Assembly (NCBI GenBank): GCA_045540055.1
Contig: JAZQGO010000002.1
Location: forward strand, 1-64,000
Length of the DNA stretch: 64,000 nucleotides
Direction: 5' to 3'
From: SIG565 sp045540055
GTDB taxonomy: Bacteria; Bacillota; Clostridia; Oscillospirales; Acutalibacteraceae
Below the pieces are notes generated by a model. That model was not told where the DNA came from and did not search any database. It was given only the letters and a program-made list of their open reading frames with translations. Each line of letters starts with the position of its first letter. Positions within the stretch are counted from its first letter, which is position 1. The position numbers were made by a program, and so were the translations under genes. Shown piece after piece: positions 34,560-44,491 of this stretch.

Positions 34560-35075
34560 TTATATCAATTTTTTGATTTTTGTTTTATCCAGCGCTAAGC
34601 CTAAACCCAAATATATTATACCGCTACCGACTATTTGCACCACATTACCGAATATCGATAATGCAGGTGTTATCCAGTTGCCGTAGATCAGAGCCTCGGC
34701 TATGTAGTATATAACAACCGTTATTATGAGTGAAAGAAAAAGCGCAAACACATTTCTTTTATTTATGATTTTATTATTTTTCGAAGTAAACATAAGCGCC
34801 ATTAACGCTTTTACCACAAATGTGAAGGGCATCCAAACAACTGCACCGCACATTAAGTCGCCCAGTGCACCGCCTATAGCCGCCGCTGTGACAGCGTATG
34901 GCAACCGCAGTAATGATGCCGCTATAAATATAAAAGCATCACCAAAGTGCAAATATGCAGTATTTGCGCCAATCTTTATAGGCACGTGAAAAATAAATCC
35001 CGTGAATACCGCAATCATTGCTGTGAAAAGTGCGGCAATAGTAAGATGCTTTATAGATTGTCTTGTATTGCCCAT
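34560..35075 (-). CDS. ECF-type S-component-like membrane protein (TIGR04002-like)
   Basis: The 171-residue protein has five or six spans. The ECF substrate-binding pattern is FHVPIKIGANTAYLHFGDAF, then a small-residue LRLPYAVTAAAIGGALGDL block, then WMPFTFVVKALMAL. Such S-components capture a vitamin or related molecule and work with a shared EcfAAT module, which is not in this window. The ligand is unknown. ATG 35075 is preceded by GGAGG seven bases upstream, while the longer frame would run through the shared promoter region. Confidence 0.75.
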   Translation of the reverse strand: MGNTRQSIKHLTIAALFTAMIAVFTGFIFHVPIKIGANTAYLHFGDAFIFIAASLLRLPYAVTAAAIGGALGDLMCGAVVWMPFTFVVKALMALMFTSKNNKIINKRNVFALFLSLIITVVIYYIAEALIYGNWITPALSIFGNVVQIVGSGIIYLGLGLALDKTKIKKLI

Positions 35076-35103
35076 ATTGCAACCTCCAAATTTATTAGTT
35101 AAT

Positions 35104-35167
35104 ATTATACCACTTGAAAGACGTATGTCAATATTGTGTTGACAATACCCTAATATAATAATATAAT
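35104..35167. promoter_or_regulatory. Back-to-back divergent promoters with facing TTGACA boxes
   Basis: Plus strand: TTGACA (35139-35144), 17 bases, TATAAT (35162-35167), for the sodium symporter. Minus strand: TTGACA (35131-35126), 16 bases, TATAAT (35109-35104), for the S-component-like gene. The two -35 boxes form an inverted repeat tgtcaa-7-ttgaca, so the polymerase sites sit side by side and should compete. Confidence 0.75.
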
Positions 35168-35200
35168 TAGTAATTATAGGAAATTTTAGGTGATATTGTA

Positions 35201-36631
35201 ATGGATAATCAAAACACAACAGCTTTAAACACAAAAAAGAAGGCCTCCTTTACGGGCTCGTTAGGATTTGTACTTGCGGCAGCCGGCAGTGCGGTAGGAC
35301 TGGGTAATATCTGGCGTTTCCCCTACCTTGCGGCTAAGCACGGCGGCGGTCTTTTTATTTTGGTATATATTATTTTGGCTTTAACCTTTGGCTTTGCACT
35401 ACTTACTACCGATATTGCCATTGGTAGAAAGACGGGTAAAAATGCACTACAGGCCTATGGTGCCCTTAGCAAAAAGTGGAGCTTTTTGGGCGCGTTATCC
35501 TTTATTGTACCCGCCATTATTCTTACATACTACTCGGTTGTTGGCGGTTGGATAACCAAATATGCCGCCGATTATATAATAAACGACACCTCGGTAATGG
35601 CTGGCGACGGTTACTTTACGTCGTTTATTACATCAAACGTTGCACCCATTGTATTCACCTTTATCTTTTTGGCAGTTACCGCTATTATTGTATTCTTTGG
35701 TGTTGAAAAGGGTATTGAGAAGTTTTCAAAATTCGTTATGCCGGGTCTTTTGGTGCTTATTATCGGCATTGCGGTATTCTCCCTCACCCTCTCTCACACA
35801 GAAAACGGTGTGACACGAAACGGACTTGACGGTCTGGCACGTTATTTTATACCTGATTTTAGTAAGGTTACATTTAAAAGCTTCTTCCAGCTTCTCCTTG
35901 ATGCAACGGGTCAGTTATTCTATTCACTCAGCGTTGCTATGGGTATTATGATTACCTACGGCTCATATGTTAAAAAGGACGTTAATCTTTCAAAAAGCGT
36001 GACGCATATTGAAATCTTTGATACCGCCGTTGCTATCCTTTCGGGACTTATGATTGTACCCACCGTATTTATTTTCTCGGGTGAAGCAGGTTTACAAAAC
36101 AGTGGCGCAGGACTTATGTTTGTGGCGCTTCCGAAGGTGTTTGAGGCAATGGGCATTATAGGTAAATTCGTCGGTATAGCCTTCTTTATAATGGTTATCT
36201 TTGCGGCACTTACCTCAAGTGTATCAATTATGGAAACCATTGTGGCTTCCTGCATGGGTTTCTTTAAAGCCTCACGTAAAAAGACCTCGCTTATTATTGC
36301 CGTTATTTTTGCAGTAGCATCGATTGTTATTTGTCTTGGCTACAACATATTCTACTTCGAGTTGACACTTCCAAACGGTACCGTTGGTCAGTTGCTCGAC
36401 GTTATGGACTATTTAAGCAACAGCGTGCTTATGCCGATTATTTCACTGCTTACCTGTATTTTGATTGGTTGGTTGTTAAAACCAAAAACCATCATCGAAG
36501 AAATGGAAGTCGGCGGTGTGAGATTTAAAAAGAAAACCCTGTATATTGCAATAGTTAAATATATAGCACCCGTTATGTTGGCACTCATTTTAGCACAGGC
36601 ATTGGGCATTACAAATCTTTTATTTAAATAA
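35201..36631 (+). CDS. Neurotransmitter:sodium symporter (NSS) family transporter
   Basis: The 476-residue protein has about eleven spans and the family N-terminus GFVLAAAGSAVGLGNIWRFPYL with the sodium-site residues. It is related to LeuT/MhsT, which import amino acids with Na+. The substrate is unknown; Trp, Leu or Tyr are typical. A Na+-pumping pyrophosphatase nearby would fit a sodium-based membrane economy, though this is only suggestive. A strong consensus promoter lies upstream. Confidence 0.93.
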   Translation: MDNQNTTALNTKKKASFTGSLGFVLAAAGSAVGLGNIWRFPYLAAKHGGGLFILVYIILALTFGFALLTTDIAIGRKTGKNALQAYGALSKKWSFLGALSFIVPAIILTYYSVVGGWITKYAADYIINDTSVMAGDGYFTSFITSNVAPIVFTFIFLAVTAIIVFFGVEKGIEKFSKFVMPGLLVLIIGIAVFSLTLSHTENGVTRNGLDGLARYFIPDFSKVTFKSFFQLLLDATGQLFYSLSVAMGIMITYGSYVKKDVNLSKSVTHIEIFDTAVAILSGLMIVPTVFIFSGEAGLQNSGAGLMFVALPKVFEAMGIIGKFVGIAFFIMVIFAALTSSVSIMETIVASCMGFFKASRKKTSLIIAVIFAVASIVICLGYNIFYFELTLPNGTVGQLLDVMDYLSNSVLMPIISLLTCILIGWLLKPKTIIEEMEVGGVRFKKKTLYIAIVKYIAPVMLALILAQALGITNLLFK

Positions 36632-36638
36632 TTAACAC

Positions 36639-36668
36639 AAAATCCCTGATGATTGTATCGGGGATTTT
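36639..36668 (+). terminator. Terminator of the sodium symporter gene
   Basis: aaaatccctgat (36639-36650) pairs with atcggggatttt (36657-36668), loop gattgt. It lies seven bases past the stop. Confidence 0.75.
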
Positions 36669-36742
36669 GATATATTTGTAAGTAGATTTTTATATGCTTT
36701 AGTGATATAATTATCTTATCAAGTCTAATCGGAGGAATATCC

Positions 36743-37585
36743 TTGTATAAAATTTTACGTAAAGAGGTTCTAAACCCCACCGTCACACTAATGGATATAT
36801 ATGCGCCCGATATTGCAAAAAAGGCAGAGCCGGGTCAATTTGTAATTTTGCGAGTAGATGAAGCCGGTGAGCGAATACCGCTTACCATCGCCGATTTTGA
36901 CCGCCAAAACGGTAGTGTTACGATTATATTTCAAATTGTTGGCGCTACTACCGAAAAGCTAAACCACCTAAATGAAGGAGATAGTCTTTGCGATTTTGTG
37001 GGCCCCTTAGGTAAGGCTACCAAAACCGAGGGGCTTAAAAAGGTTGCCGTTGTTGGCGGCGGTGTTGGCTGTGCTATTGCCTACCCTGTAGCAAAGAAGC
37101 TACACAATTTGGGTTGTGAGGTAACCGCAATTACCGGCTTTAGAAATAAGGACCTAATAATTTTAGAAAATGAATTTAAAGCGGTTTCATCAAAATATAT
37201 TCTTATGACCGACGATGGCTCGGCAGGTACAAAGGGACTCGTTACCGATGCCCTCGAGCAGCTGATTATTGACGGCGAGGAATTTGACGAGGTTATCACC
37301 ATCGGACCGCTTGTTATGATGAAATTTGTATGTATGCTCACAAAGAAATACAACATTAAAACGGTTGCGTCGATGAATCCTATTATGATTGACGGTACGG
37401 GTATGTGCGGCGGTTGCCGACTTACAGTCGGCGGTAAAACTGTTTTTGCCTGTGTTGACGGTCCCGAATTTGACGGTCATCTTATTGACTTTGATGAGGC
37501 TATGGAGCGCTCAAACGCATTTGCAAGATTTGAACGCAAAAGATATGAGGATACCTGCAACTTATTTAAAAAAGAGGTTGAATAA
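36743..37585 (+). CDS. nfnA: NADH-dependent ferredoxin:NADP+ oxidoreductase subunit A (sulfide dehydrogenase/FNR-like)
   Basis: The 280-residue flavoprotein has an FAD domain (EPGQFVILRV, ERIPLTIAD), an NAD-binding domain (VVGGGVGCAIAYPVAKKL), and a C-terminal 2Fe-2S site DGTGMCGGCRLTVGGKTVFACVDGPEFDGH. This fits NfnA, which with NfnB bifurcates electrons between NADPH, NAD+ and ferredoxin. Start is TTG 36743, seven bases after GGAGG. A sulfide dehydrogenase or PyrK-like role is an alternative, but the partner next door favours Nfn. Confidence 0.88.
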   Translation: MYKILRKEVLNPTVTLMDIYAPDIAKKAEPGQFVILRVDEAGERIPLTIADFDRQNGSVTIIFQIVGATTEKLNHLNEGDSLCDFVGPLGKATKTEGLKKVAVVGGGVGCAIAYPVAKKLHNLGCEVTAITGFRNKDLIILENEFKAVSSKYILMTDDGSAGTKGLVTDALEQLIIDGEEFDEVITIGPLVMMKFVCMLTKKYNIKTVASMNPIMIDGTGMCGGCRLTVGGKTVFACVDGPEFDGHLIDFDEAMERSNAFARFERKRYEDTCNLFKKEVE

Positions 37586-37586
37586 A

Positions 37587-39011
37587 TTGGCTAATATGCG
37601 TTTAGATAAAAATAAAATGCCTGTACAACCACCCGAGGTTAGAAATCATAATTTCGATGAGGTTGCACTCGGCTATACCGAGGAGCAGGCAATCGACGAG
37701 GCACAGCGTTGCCTTAACTGCAAAAACAAGCCCTGCATTTCGGGCTGCCCCGTTAAAATTCATATACCCGAGTTTATTGATAAGGTAGCAAAGGGCGAAT
37801 TCGAAGCGGCTTATAATATTATAGCCGAGTCCTCTGCCCTGCCTGCCGTTTGCGGTCGTGTTTGTCCGCAGGAAAATCAGTGCGAGGGTAAATGTGTAAG
37901 AGGCATTAAGGGTGAGAGCGTCGCAATTGGACGTCTTGAGCGTTTTGTTGCCGACCTTCACAATAAAAATAATAATACCGAAATTAAAAAGCCTATACCT
38001 AACGGTCACAAGGTTGCCGTTATCGGCTCGGGTCCCTCAGGACTTACCTGTGCGGGTGACCTTGCAAAAATGGGCTACAGCGTAACGATATTTGAGGCTC
38101 TGCACATTGCGGGTGGTGTTTTGGTATATGGTATACCCGAATTCCGTCTACCAAAGGATATTGTACGCAAGGAAATTGAGGGACTAAAGGCACTCGGTGT
38201 TGAAATTAGAACCAACTCGGTTATCGGCAAGCTTTTCTCTGTTGATGAGCTTATGAATGAGATGGGCTATGAGGCGGTATTTATCGGCTCGGGCGCAGGT
38301 CTACCTAAGTTTATGAATATCAAGGGTGAAAACTGCAAGGGCGTTTATTCTGCAAATGAGTTTTTGACAAGAATAAATCTGATGAAGGCATATCTTGATG
38401 ATAGTGACACTCCCGTTCAGACGGCACAAAAGGTGGCTGTCGTTGGCGGCGGTAACGTTGCTATGGATGCTGCCCGTTGCGCAAAACGTCTTGGTGCCGA
38501 GGTTTATATTGTCTACCGAAGAGGTATGGAGGAATTGCCTGCACGTAAAGAGGAAATCGAGCACGCCATAGAAGAGGGCATTATATTTAAAACCCTTACC
38601 AACCCCACCGAAATTTTATGCTACCGCAATGAAAATGATAAAACCGACCAGAAAAACGGATTTGTTTGCGGCATAAAGTGTGTAGAAATGGAGCTCGGCG
38701 AGCCTGACGCTTCGGGCAGACGCCGACCTATTGTTAAGGAAAACAGTGAATTCACAATCGACGTAGACTCGGTTATAATGGCGCTCGGCACATCGCCCAA
38801 CCCGTTAATAACCTCGACGACAAACGGTCTTGAAACTGAGAAGTGGGGCGGAATTATTGCCGATGAGCTAACAGGTCAAACCTCACGCGAGGGTGTATTT
38901 GCCGGCGGTGATGCCGTTACGGGTGCCGCTACTGTTATACTTGCAATGGGGGCCGGTAAAAACGCGGCAGAGGCGATTGATAAATATATTAAATCAAAAT
39001 TAAAGCAATGA
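37587..39011 (+). CDS. nfnB: NfnB / glutamate synthase small-subunit-like flavoprotein
   Basis: The 474-residue protein has an N-terminal domain with two 4Fe-4S-type cysteine sets, CLNCKNKPCISGCP and CGRVCPQENQCEGKC. Two dinucleotide-binding folds follow (GSGPSGLTCAGDL; VGGGNVAMDAARCAKRLG). This is the GltD/GltA-like NADPH oxidoreductase that forms NfnAB with the preceding gene. Start is TTG 37587, nine bases after GAGG and one base past the nfnA stop; ATG 37596 is an alternative. Many genomes label it homotetrameric glutamate synthase, but no glutamine amidotransferase domain is present. Confidence 0.9.
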   Translation: MANMRLDKNKMPVQPPEVRNHNFDEVALGYTEEQAIDEAQRCLNCKNKPCISGCPVKIHIPEFIDKVAKGEFEAAYNIIAESSALPAVCGRVCPQENQCEGKCVRGIKGESVAIGRLERFVADLHNKNNNTEIKKPIPNGHKVAVIGSGPSGLTCAGDLAKMGYSVTIFEALHIAGGVLVYGIPEFRLPKDIVRKEIEGLKALGVEIRTNSVIGKLFSVDELMNEMGYEAVFIGSGAGLPKFMNIKGENCKGVYSANEFLTRINLMKAYLDDSDTPVQTAQKVAVVGGGNVAMDAARCAKRLGAEVYIVYRRGMEELPARKEEIEHAIEEGIIFKTLTNPTEILCYRNENDKTDQKNGFVCGIKCVEMELGEPDASGRRRPIVKENSEFTIDVDSVIMALGTSPNPLITSTTNGLETEKWGGIIADELTGQTSREGVFAGGDAVTGAATVILAMGAGKNAAEAIDKYIKSKLKQ

Positions 39012-39041
39012 TAAAAGCGCCCGGAAAATACTCAAAAATTT

Positions 39042-39071
39042 AAGTGCCGAAGACTTAACTCTTCGGCACTT
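39042..39071. terminator. Bidirectional terminator
   Basis: aagtgccgaaga (39042-39053) pairs with tcttcggcactt (39060-39071), with T runs on either side, between nfnB and convergent rubrerythrin. Confidence 0.8.
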
Positions 39072-39076
39072 GATTT

Positions 39077-39613
39077 TTAATAGTTCATTTCTTTAAGTTT
39101 AAAATATGCCTTTGGATGAGCACATACGGGGCAAACCTCGGGTGCCTGCTTGCCGATAACAATGTGACCGCAGTTAATGCACTGCCAGATAGCATCGTTA
39201 TCCTTGGAGAAAACAAGACCACCCTTTACGTTTTCAAGAAGCTTTAAATAGCGCTTCTCGTGTTCCTTTTCGATTAAAGCTACGCCCTCGAAAAGTGCAG
39301 CGATTTTGTCAAAGCCCTCTTCCTTAGCAACCTTGGCAAACTCGGCATACATTTCGGTCCACTCGTAATTTTCGCCTGCAGCGGCATCCTCAAGATTTAT
39401 AGCGGTATCCTGAATGCCGTCGTGAAGCAGCTTAAACCAAATTTTAGCATGCTCCTTTTCGTTGTTGGCGGTTTCTTCAAATATTTCTGCTATTTGAACG
39501 TAGCCGTCCTTTCTTGCCTTTGAAGCGTAGTATGTGTACTTGTTTCTTGCCTGTGACTCGCCTGCGAAGGCAGCCATCAAATTGGCCTCGGTTCTTGAAC
39601 CTTTGAGTTCCAT
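39077..39613 (-). CDS. rbr: Rubrerythrin
   Basis: The 178-residue protein joins a ferritin-like diiron domain (EAN-AAFAGESQARNKYTYYA, EKEHAKIWF, EKEHEKRYLKL) to a C-terminal rubredoxin-like site CINCGH..CPVCAH. It reduces hydrogen peroxide using electrons from NAD(P)H via rubredoxin, the standard peroxide defence of anaerobes. A good GGAGGAATTTAT RBS precedes it. It stands alone; a PerR site was not found directly upstream. Confidence 0.95.
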   Translation of the reverse strand: MELKGSRTEANLMAAFAGESQARNKYTYYASKARKDGYVQIAEIFEETANNEKEHAKIWFKLLHDGIQDTAINLEDAAAGENYEWTEMYAEFAKVAKEEGFDKIAALFEGVALIEKEHEKRYLKLLENVKGGLVFSKDNDAIWQCINCGHIVIGKQAPEVCPVCAHPKAYFKLKEMNY

Positions 39614-39660
39614 TATAAATTCCTCCTTAGTTTTTTATATTATTTGCATTGTTGCAAAAT

Positions 39661-40458
39661 TTAAACATAAAAAGACGAATCGGGTACATTTTTTACCCAT
39701 TCATTGTAATAATACACGGCAAAGCGTGAATGAATGATATAACACATCAATATATACGGTACAGTGAAAAATAGCGGAACGCCGAGAAGTGACGTCACAA
39801 ACCAACCAAGCAGAGTAAAAATTAGTCCCACAAAATTCCATATACTAAGCTTCGCGGCCTTGCAGGAAAGGTGCATCGCTTCAAGCGGCTCAATTTCATC
39901 ATTGATGATAAATACGAAGGGCGCAAGGTAGTATTTTGCGGTAAAAATAACCGTCAGCAAAACTCCTAAAGAGCGCAAAAATACCGAAATTATCCAGAAG
40001 TTTGTCAGCCATAGCGGTACGGCACCGAAGACCTCATTGAAGCCACCGTTTGATATATACTCTATAACCAGAGACGGCACTATCATAACCGAGCCCATAA
40101 TTAAAAACCTTGATATAATCTGAAGTGTTATATTGAGGGCTCTGAAATACATTTTACGAGAGCCGAAGTAGAAAAAGACATCACCAATATCGGTGCATTC
40201 CCTGTCTGACAGGTGCCAGATAAATTTAAGCACCCCAAACAGTAATGGCGAGCCCACAAACAAGGCTATGGCAGATAAAACTATAATAACCGCCGTGGTA
40301 ATAACCGTCGACTCAATAAAACTGCAGATAAGTGTGCCCGTTACAAGTAATATAACATTAAATAACACCCAAATCATTATAGCAGCAACGGCCGTAGCCC
40401 AGTTGCCCTTGAGCGCCGATAAAGCATTAACTTTTATCACCCTACTGTTTGGAAACAT
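39661..40458 (-). CDS. DUF975 family integral membrane protein
   Basis: The 265-residue protein begins with the DUF975-style segment VIKVNALSALKGNW and has five or six spans. Its C-terminal part is rich in aromatic residues (YILMCYIIHSRFAVYYYNEWV). The function of DUF975 is unknown; related proteins occur singly in Clostridia. A 28-base run after the start has a plausible AAGGAG RBS upstream. Confidence 0.8.
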   Translation of the reverse strand: MFPNSRVIKVNALSALKGNWATAVAAIMIWVLFNVILLVTGTLICSFIESTVITTAVIIVLSAIALFVGSPLLFGVLKFIWHLSDRECTDIGDVFFYFGSRKMYFRALNITLQIISRFLIMGSVMIVPSLVIEYISNGGFNEVFGAVPLWLTNFWIISVFLRSLGVLLTVIFTAKYYLAPFVFIINDEIEPLEAMHLSCKAAKLSIWNFVGLIFTLLGWFVTSLLGVPLFFTVPYILMCYIIHSRFAVYYYNEWVKNVPDSSFYV

Positions 40459-40610
40459 TGATTAAACTCCTTATAAAATAAAGGTTGACCTAAGTATTAT
40501 ATCACGTAAAGAAAAACCGACAAACAACTTAAATTCACCGCTTTTAGACCTACCAGTATCAATACACTAAAATTGTATTATGAAACAATCCAAAAGTCAA
40601 TGGCTATTTG

Positions 40611-42962
40611 TTAAATAACTTTTAACTTTGCATAGTTCGCCATAAGCTTTTTCTTGCCTGCTGACACAAAGTTAATTTCAAGCAAGGAATCGTCACCCAT
40701 AGCGCTAACAGAGAGTATCACACCCTCGCCAAATGTTGCGTGGCTTACATTCATACCCGCTTTATATACATTAGTGTCCTTAAACTTGAGGTTCGGGCGT
40801 GAAACGGGTGTATACTGCGCTCTGACACCCGAGCCAAAGCCACCAAAATTCGATGCTCTGTCATCAAAAATAAAGCCCGACGCACTGCTTGCAGGTTTAA
40901 TTTCATTGCAGTACTCTTTTGGTACCTCATTTAAAAAGCGTGACGGCATATTTCGGGTGGTCGAGCCAAAAAGCATACGCAGGTTTGTGTTGGTTATTGT
41001 AAGCTCTTTTCGAGCCCTCGTAATAGCGACATAGGCGAGTCTGCGCTCTTCCTCTATTGCCGCAAGACCCTCGCATACCGTCTGATATCCCGGGAAAACG
41101 CCCTCCTCCATACCGACAATAAAGACATTATTGAATTCGAGTCCCTTAGCTGAATGTATGGTCATCATAACGACCTTATCGTCGTTTTCATCCATAGAAT
41201 CAATATCGCTGATAAGCGCGATTTCCTCAAGGAAGCCCGAAAGGGTTGCCTCCTCATTTTCCTGCTCGTACTGAACGACACTTGAGGTGAGCTCGTATAT
41301 ATTATCAATTCTGTCCTGCTCACTCTCCCCCGCCGCCTGCAGTGCCGCAACATAGCCCGAGCGACTTATGCAAGACTCCAGCAGCTCGTGAATCGGCATA
41401 TTATTGGCATCCTCACGCAGCTCATCAATCATACTGCAAAACTCTTTAAGCTTTGAGGCTGATCGCGCAAGCATGGGGTAGTCGGCGGCAGTTTTAAAGA
41501 CTTCAAAGAGCGAGAGTCCCAGACTGTCGGAAATCTGTGATGCATTTTTAATTGTGGTGTCCCCAATGCCCCTCTTAGGCTCGTTGGTAATTCTCTTTAA
41601 TCGCAGGTCATCGTATGGGTTATTTATAACCGTTAAGTAGGCTAAAATATCCTTAATCTCCTTACGCTCGAAAAAGCGCATACCGCCTATGACACGGTAG
41701 GAAATACCGCTGCGTGCAAAGACGTTTTCAAGCGCATTTGACTGCGCATTCATTCTGTAGAGTATGGCGTGGTCACAGAATTTGCCGCCGTTGCGCACGT
41801 TTTCAAGTATCTTATCGGCAACATATCTTGCCTCGCTTCGCTCGTCCTCAGCGGTATAAAGTGTTACCTTTTCACCAGTACTGTTCTGTGTCCAGAGGTT
41901 TTTACCCTTTCTGCCCTGATTATTCTTTATAACTGCATTGGCAACATCGAGGATATTACCGGTTGAACGGTAGTTTTGCTCAAGGCGAATGACCTTAGCC
42001 TCTTTATACTGCTTTTCGAAATTCAAAATATTTTCTATTGTTGCGCCTCGGAAATGATAAATACTTTGGTCATCATCACCAACAACACAGAAATTGCGGT
42101 ATTTTTGCGCTAAGAGGCTGACCAGAACATACTGCGCATGGTTGGTATCCTGATACTCATCAACCATTATGTAACGGAATTTATCCTGATAATATTCGAG
42201 CACATCTTCATTTTCACGAAAGAGCTTGACGGTGTTGTTTATCATATCGTCAAAATCCATCGCATCGTTATTGATAAGACGCACGGTATACATCTTATAA
42301 ATTTTCGCTATCATCGACTGGCGGTAGTCGCCTGTCGCATTTTCACCATAATTTTCGGGTGTTATAAGCTTGTCCTTAGCCGAAGAAATGGCGCTTAACA
42401 CCGCCTTAACGGGCAGGAATTTCTCATCAATATTCTCCTGCTTCATAATTTCCTTAATGACCTTTTTCTGATCGTCGGTATCGTATATTGTAAAATGCGA
42501 GGTGTAACCTATCTTTGCCGCAAAGCGACGCAGTATCTTACCGCAGACCGAATGGAATGTGCTTGCCCAGATGTCTGTCGCATTCTCGCCTAATTTGAGC
42601 GCAATACGCTCTTTAAGCTCATTTGCCGCCTTGTTTGTAAAGGTAATGGCTAAAATCTGCCAAGGCGCAGCCGCATTTGCTGTAAATACGGGCGGTAGGT
42701 AGTCACTGCTACCGTTTAAATACTCTAAACCATGACTATATTCTTCATCACTTAAAGTGAGGGGTTTGCCGTAAGCGTCACCGTATTTCACAATGCAGGC
42801 AATACGGTTTACAAGCACGGTGGTTTTGCCGCTACCAGCACCCGCAAGCACCAAAACAGGCCCCGACACAGTTGTTACTGCGCGAAACTGCATATCATTC
42901 ATACGTGAAAAATCTTTTTCTATAATTTTGTCTCTGAGAGTCATAAAATCTTGCTGTGTCAT
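40611..42962 (-). CDS. pcrA: UvrD/PcrA-type ATP-dependent DNA helicase
   Basis: The 783-residue superfamily 1A helicase has motif I GAGSGKTTVL, motif Ia AITFTNKAANELKERI, motif II MVDEYQDTN, motif III VVGDDDQSIYHFRGA, motif IV LEQNYRS, motif V TIHSAKGLEF and motif VI VAITRARKEL. The C-terminal tail with GVRAQYTPVSR and GEGVILSV is the PcrA RNA-polymerase-interaction module. It serves repair and rolling-circle replication. An insert of about 30 residues after motif I (AYGKPLTLSDEEYSHG and onward) is a small oddity also found in clostridial homologues. Confidence 0.95.
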   Translation of the reverse strand: MTQQDFMTLRDKIIEKDFSRMNDMQFRAVTTVSGPVLVLAGAGSGKTTVLVNRIACIVKYGDAYGKPLTLSDEEYSHGLEYLNGSSDYLPPVFTANAAAPWQILAITFTNKAANELKERIALKLGENATDIWASTFHSVCGKILRRFAAKIGYTSHFTIYDTDDQKKVIKEIMKQENIDEKFLPVKAVLSAISSAKDKLITPENYGENATGDYRQSMIAKIYKMYTVRLINNDAMDFDDMINNTVKLFRENEDVLEYYQDKFRYIMVDEYQDTNHAQYVLVSLLAQKYRNFCVVGDDDQSIYHFRGATIENILNFEKQYKEAKVIRLEQNYRSTGNILDVANAVIKNNQGRKGKNLWTQNSTGEKVTLYTAEDERSEARYVADKILENVRNGGKFCDHAILYRMNAQSNALENVFARSGISYRVIGGMRFFERKEIKDILAYLTVINNPYDDLRLKRITNEPKRGIGDTTIKNASQISDSLGLSLFEVFKTAADYPMLARSASKLKEFCSMIDELREDANNMPIHELLESCISRSGYVAALQAAGESEQDRIDNIYELTSSVVQYEQENEEATLSGFLEEIALISDIDSMDENDDKVVMMTIHSAKGLEFNNVFIVGMEEGVFPGYQTVCEGLAAIEEERRLAYVAITRARKELTITNTNLRMLFGSTTRNMPSRFLNEVPKEYCNEIKPASSASGFIFDDRASNFGGFGSGVRAQYTPVSRPNLKFKDTNVYKAGMNVSHATFGEGVILSVSAMGDDSLLEINFVSAGKKKLMANYAKLKVI

Positions 42963-43089
42963 TATAATTCCTCCGCTAACATAAAAATATTTTACAATAT
43001 TTTTAATAATATAGCAATGATTAAATTGACCTTTTGGTAATTTTTGTGTATAATATAGTTTGTATTGTTACGTAATAGGAGAGATTCTT

Positions 43090-44484
43090 ATGAAAAGAAC
43101 AGAAATCGTAAATGTTTTTGCCAAACTTGATGATCTAAAGGATACCACCCTTACCGTCTGCGGTTGGGTTCGTACCATCCGTCAATCAAAAAATATAGCC
43201 TTTATGGAGATAAACGACGGTAGCGCCTTTAAGGGTTTACAGGTTATTCTTGATAAAGAGACGCTTGCTAATTTTGATGAAATCGTTTCGCAGAATGTCG
43301 GCGCGGCGGTCAGCGTCACGGGTTTGCTTGTTGCAACACCTGAGATGAAGCAACCCTGCGAATTGCAGGCTAAAGAAATCAGTGTTGACGGCGTTTCAAG
43401 TCCTGACTATCCGTTACAGAAAAAGCGTCACTCACTTGAATTTTTACGTACCATTCAGCACCTGCGACCCAGAACAAATACCTTCTCTGCCGCCTTCAGA
43501 GTGCGCAGTGTTGCGGCATATGCCATTCATATGTTCTTCCAGCAGAGAGGCTTTGTTTATGCACATACTCCGCTAATTACTGCCTCTGACGCTGAGGGTG
43601 CGGGCGAAATGTTTAGGGTTACCACGCTTGATGCCCAAAATCCGCCTATGACCGAAGACGGCAAGGTTGATTTCAGTGAGGACTTTTTCGGTAAAGCAAC
43701 CTCACTTACTGTTTCGGGTCAGCTCGAGGCCGAATGTATGGCTCTCGCCTTCGGCAAGGTTTACACCTTTGGTCCGACATTCAGAGCCGAGAAATCCTAT
43801 ACCGCACGCCACGCGGCAGAGTTCTGGATGATTGAGCCCGAAATTGCATTTGCAGACTTAAATGATGATATGCTTCTTGCACGCGATATGCTTAAATTCG
43901 TGCTGAAATATGTTATTGATAACTGCCCTGCCGAGCTTGATTTCTTTGAGCAGCATTTCGAAAAGGGTCTTAAAGATAAACTCAATTCGGTTATCAATGC
44001 AGAATTCGCTGAGGTTACCTACACCGATGCTATTAAACTACTTGAGGAAAGCGGTCACGAGTTCCAGTATCCTGTAAACTGGGGCTGTGATTTACAGACC
44101 GAGCACGAAAGATTCTTAACCGAAGAAATATTTAAGAAGCCGTTATTTGTTACCAACTATCCGAAGGAAATCAAGGCATTCTATATGCGACTGAATGACG
44201 ACGGCAAGACCGTTGCCGCCGTTGACGTACTTGTTCCCGGTATCGGTGAGATTATCGGTGGCAGTCAGCGTGAAGAACGTATCGACCTGCTAACAAAGCG
44301 CATTGAGGAAATCGGCGCCGATATTAAAGATTACGACTGGTATGTTGACCTTCGTCGCTACGGCGGTGCTAAGCACGCAGGCTTCGGTCTTGGCTTTGAA
44401 AGACTTATTATGTATATGACAGGTATTCAGAACATCCGTGATGTTATCCCCTTCCCGAGAACAACCGGTTACGCTGAATTCTAA
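43090..44484 (+). CDS. asnS: Asparagine--tRNA ligase
   Basis: The 464-residue class IIb synthetase has an N-terminal OB fold (LTVCGWVRTIRQSKNIAFMEI) and the motifs FRAEKSYTARHAAEFWMIEPE (motif 2) and GFGLGFERLIMYMTG (motif 3). It attaches Asn directly to tRNA-Asn. ATG 43090 follows AGGAGA; the upstream ATG at 43060 has no RBS. A strong terminator is shared with the next, convergent gene. Confidence 0.96.
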   Translation: MKRTEIVNVFAKLDDLKDTTLTVCGWVRTIRQSKNIAFMEINDGSAFKGLQVILDKETLANFDEIVSQNVGAAVSVTGLLVATPEMKQPCELQAKEISVDGVSSPDYPLQKKRHSLEFLRTIQHLRPRTNTFSAAFRVRSVAAYAIHMFFQQRGFVYAHTPLITASDAEGAGEMFRVTTLDAQNPPMTEDGKVDFSEDFFGKATSLTVSGQLEAECMALAFGKVYTFGPTFRAEKSYTARHAAEFWMIEPEIAFADLNDDMLLARDMLKFVLKYVIDNCPAELDFFEQHFEKGLKDKLNSVINAEFAEVTYTDAIKLLEESGHEFQYPVNWGCDLQTEHERFLTEEIFKKPLFVTNYPKEIKAFYMRLNDDGKTVAAVDVLVPGIGEIIGGSQREERIDLLTKRIEEIGADIKDYDWYVDLRRYGGAKHAGFGLGFERLIMYMTGIQNIRDVIPFPRTTGYAEF

Positions 44485-44491
44485 AAAACAC

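Noticed and set aside
37389..37586. N-terminal extension of nfnB overlapping nfnA
   Set aside because: The extension lies in another frame of nfnA with no RBS; TTG 37587 with GAGG is a better start and fits the family.
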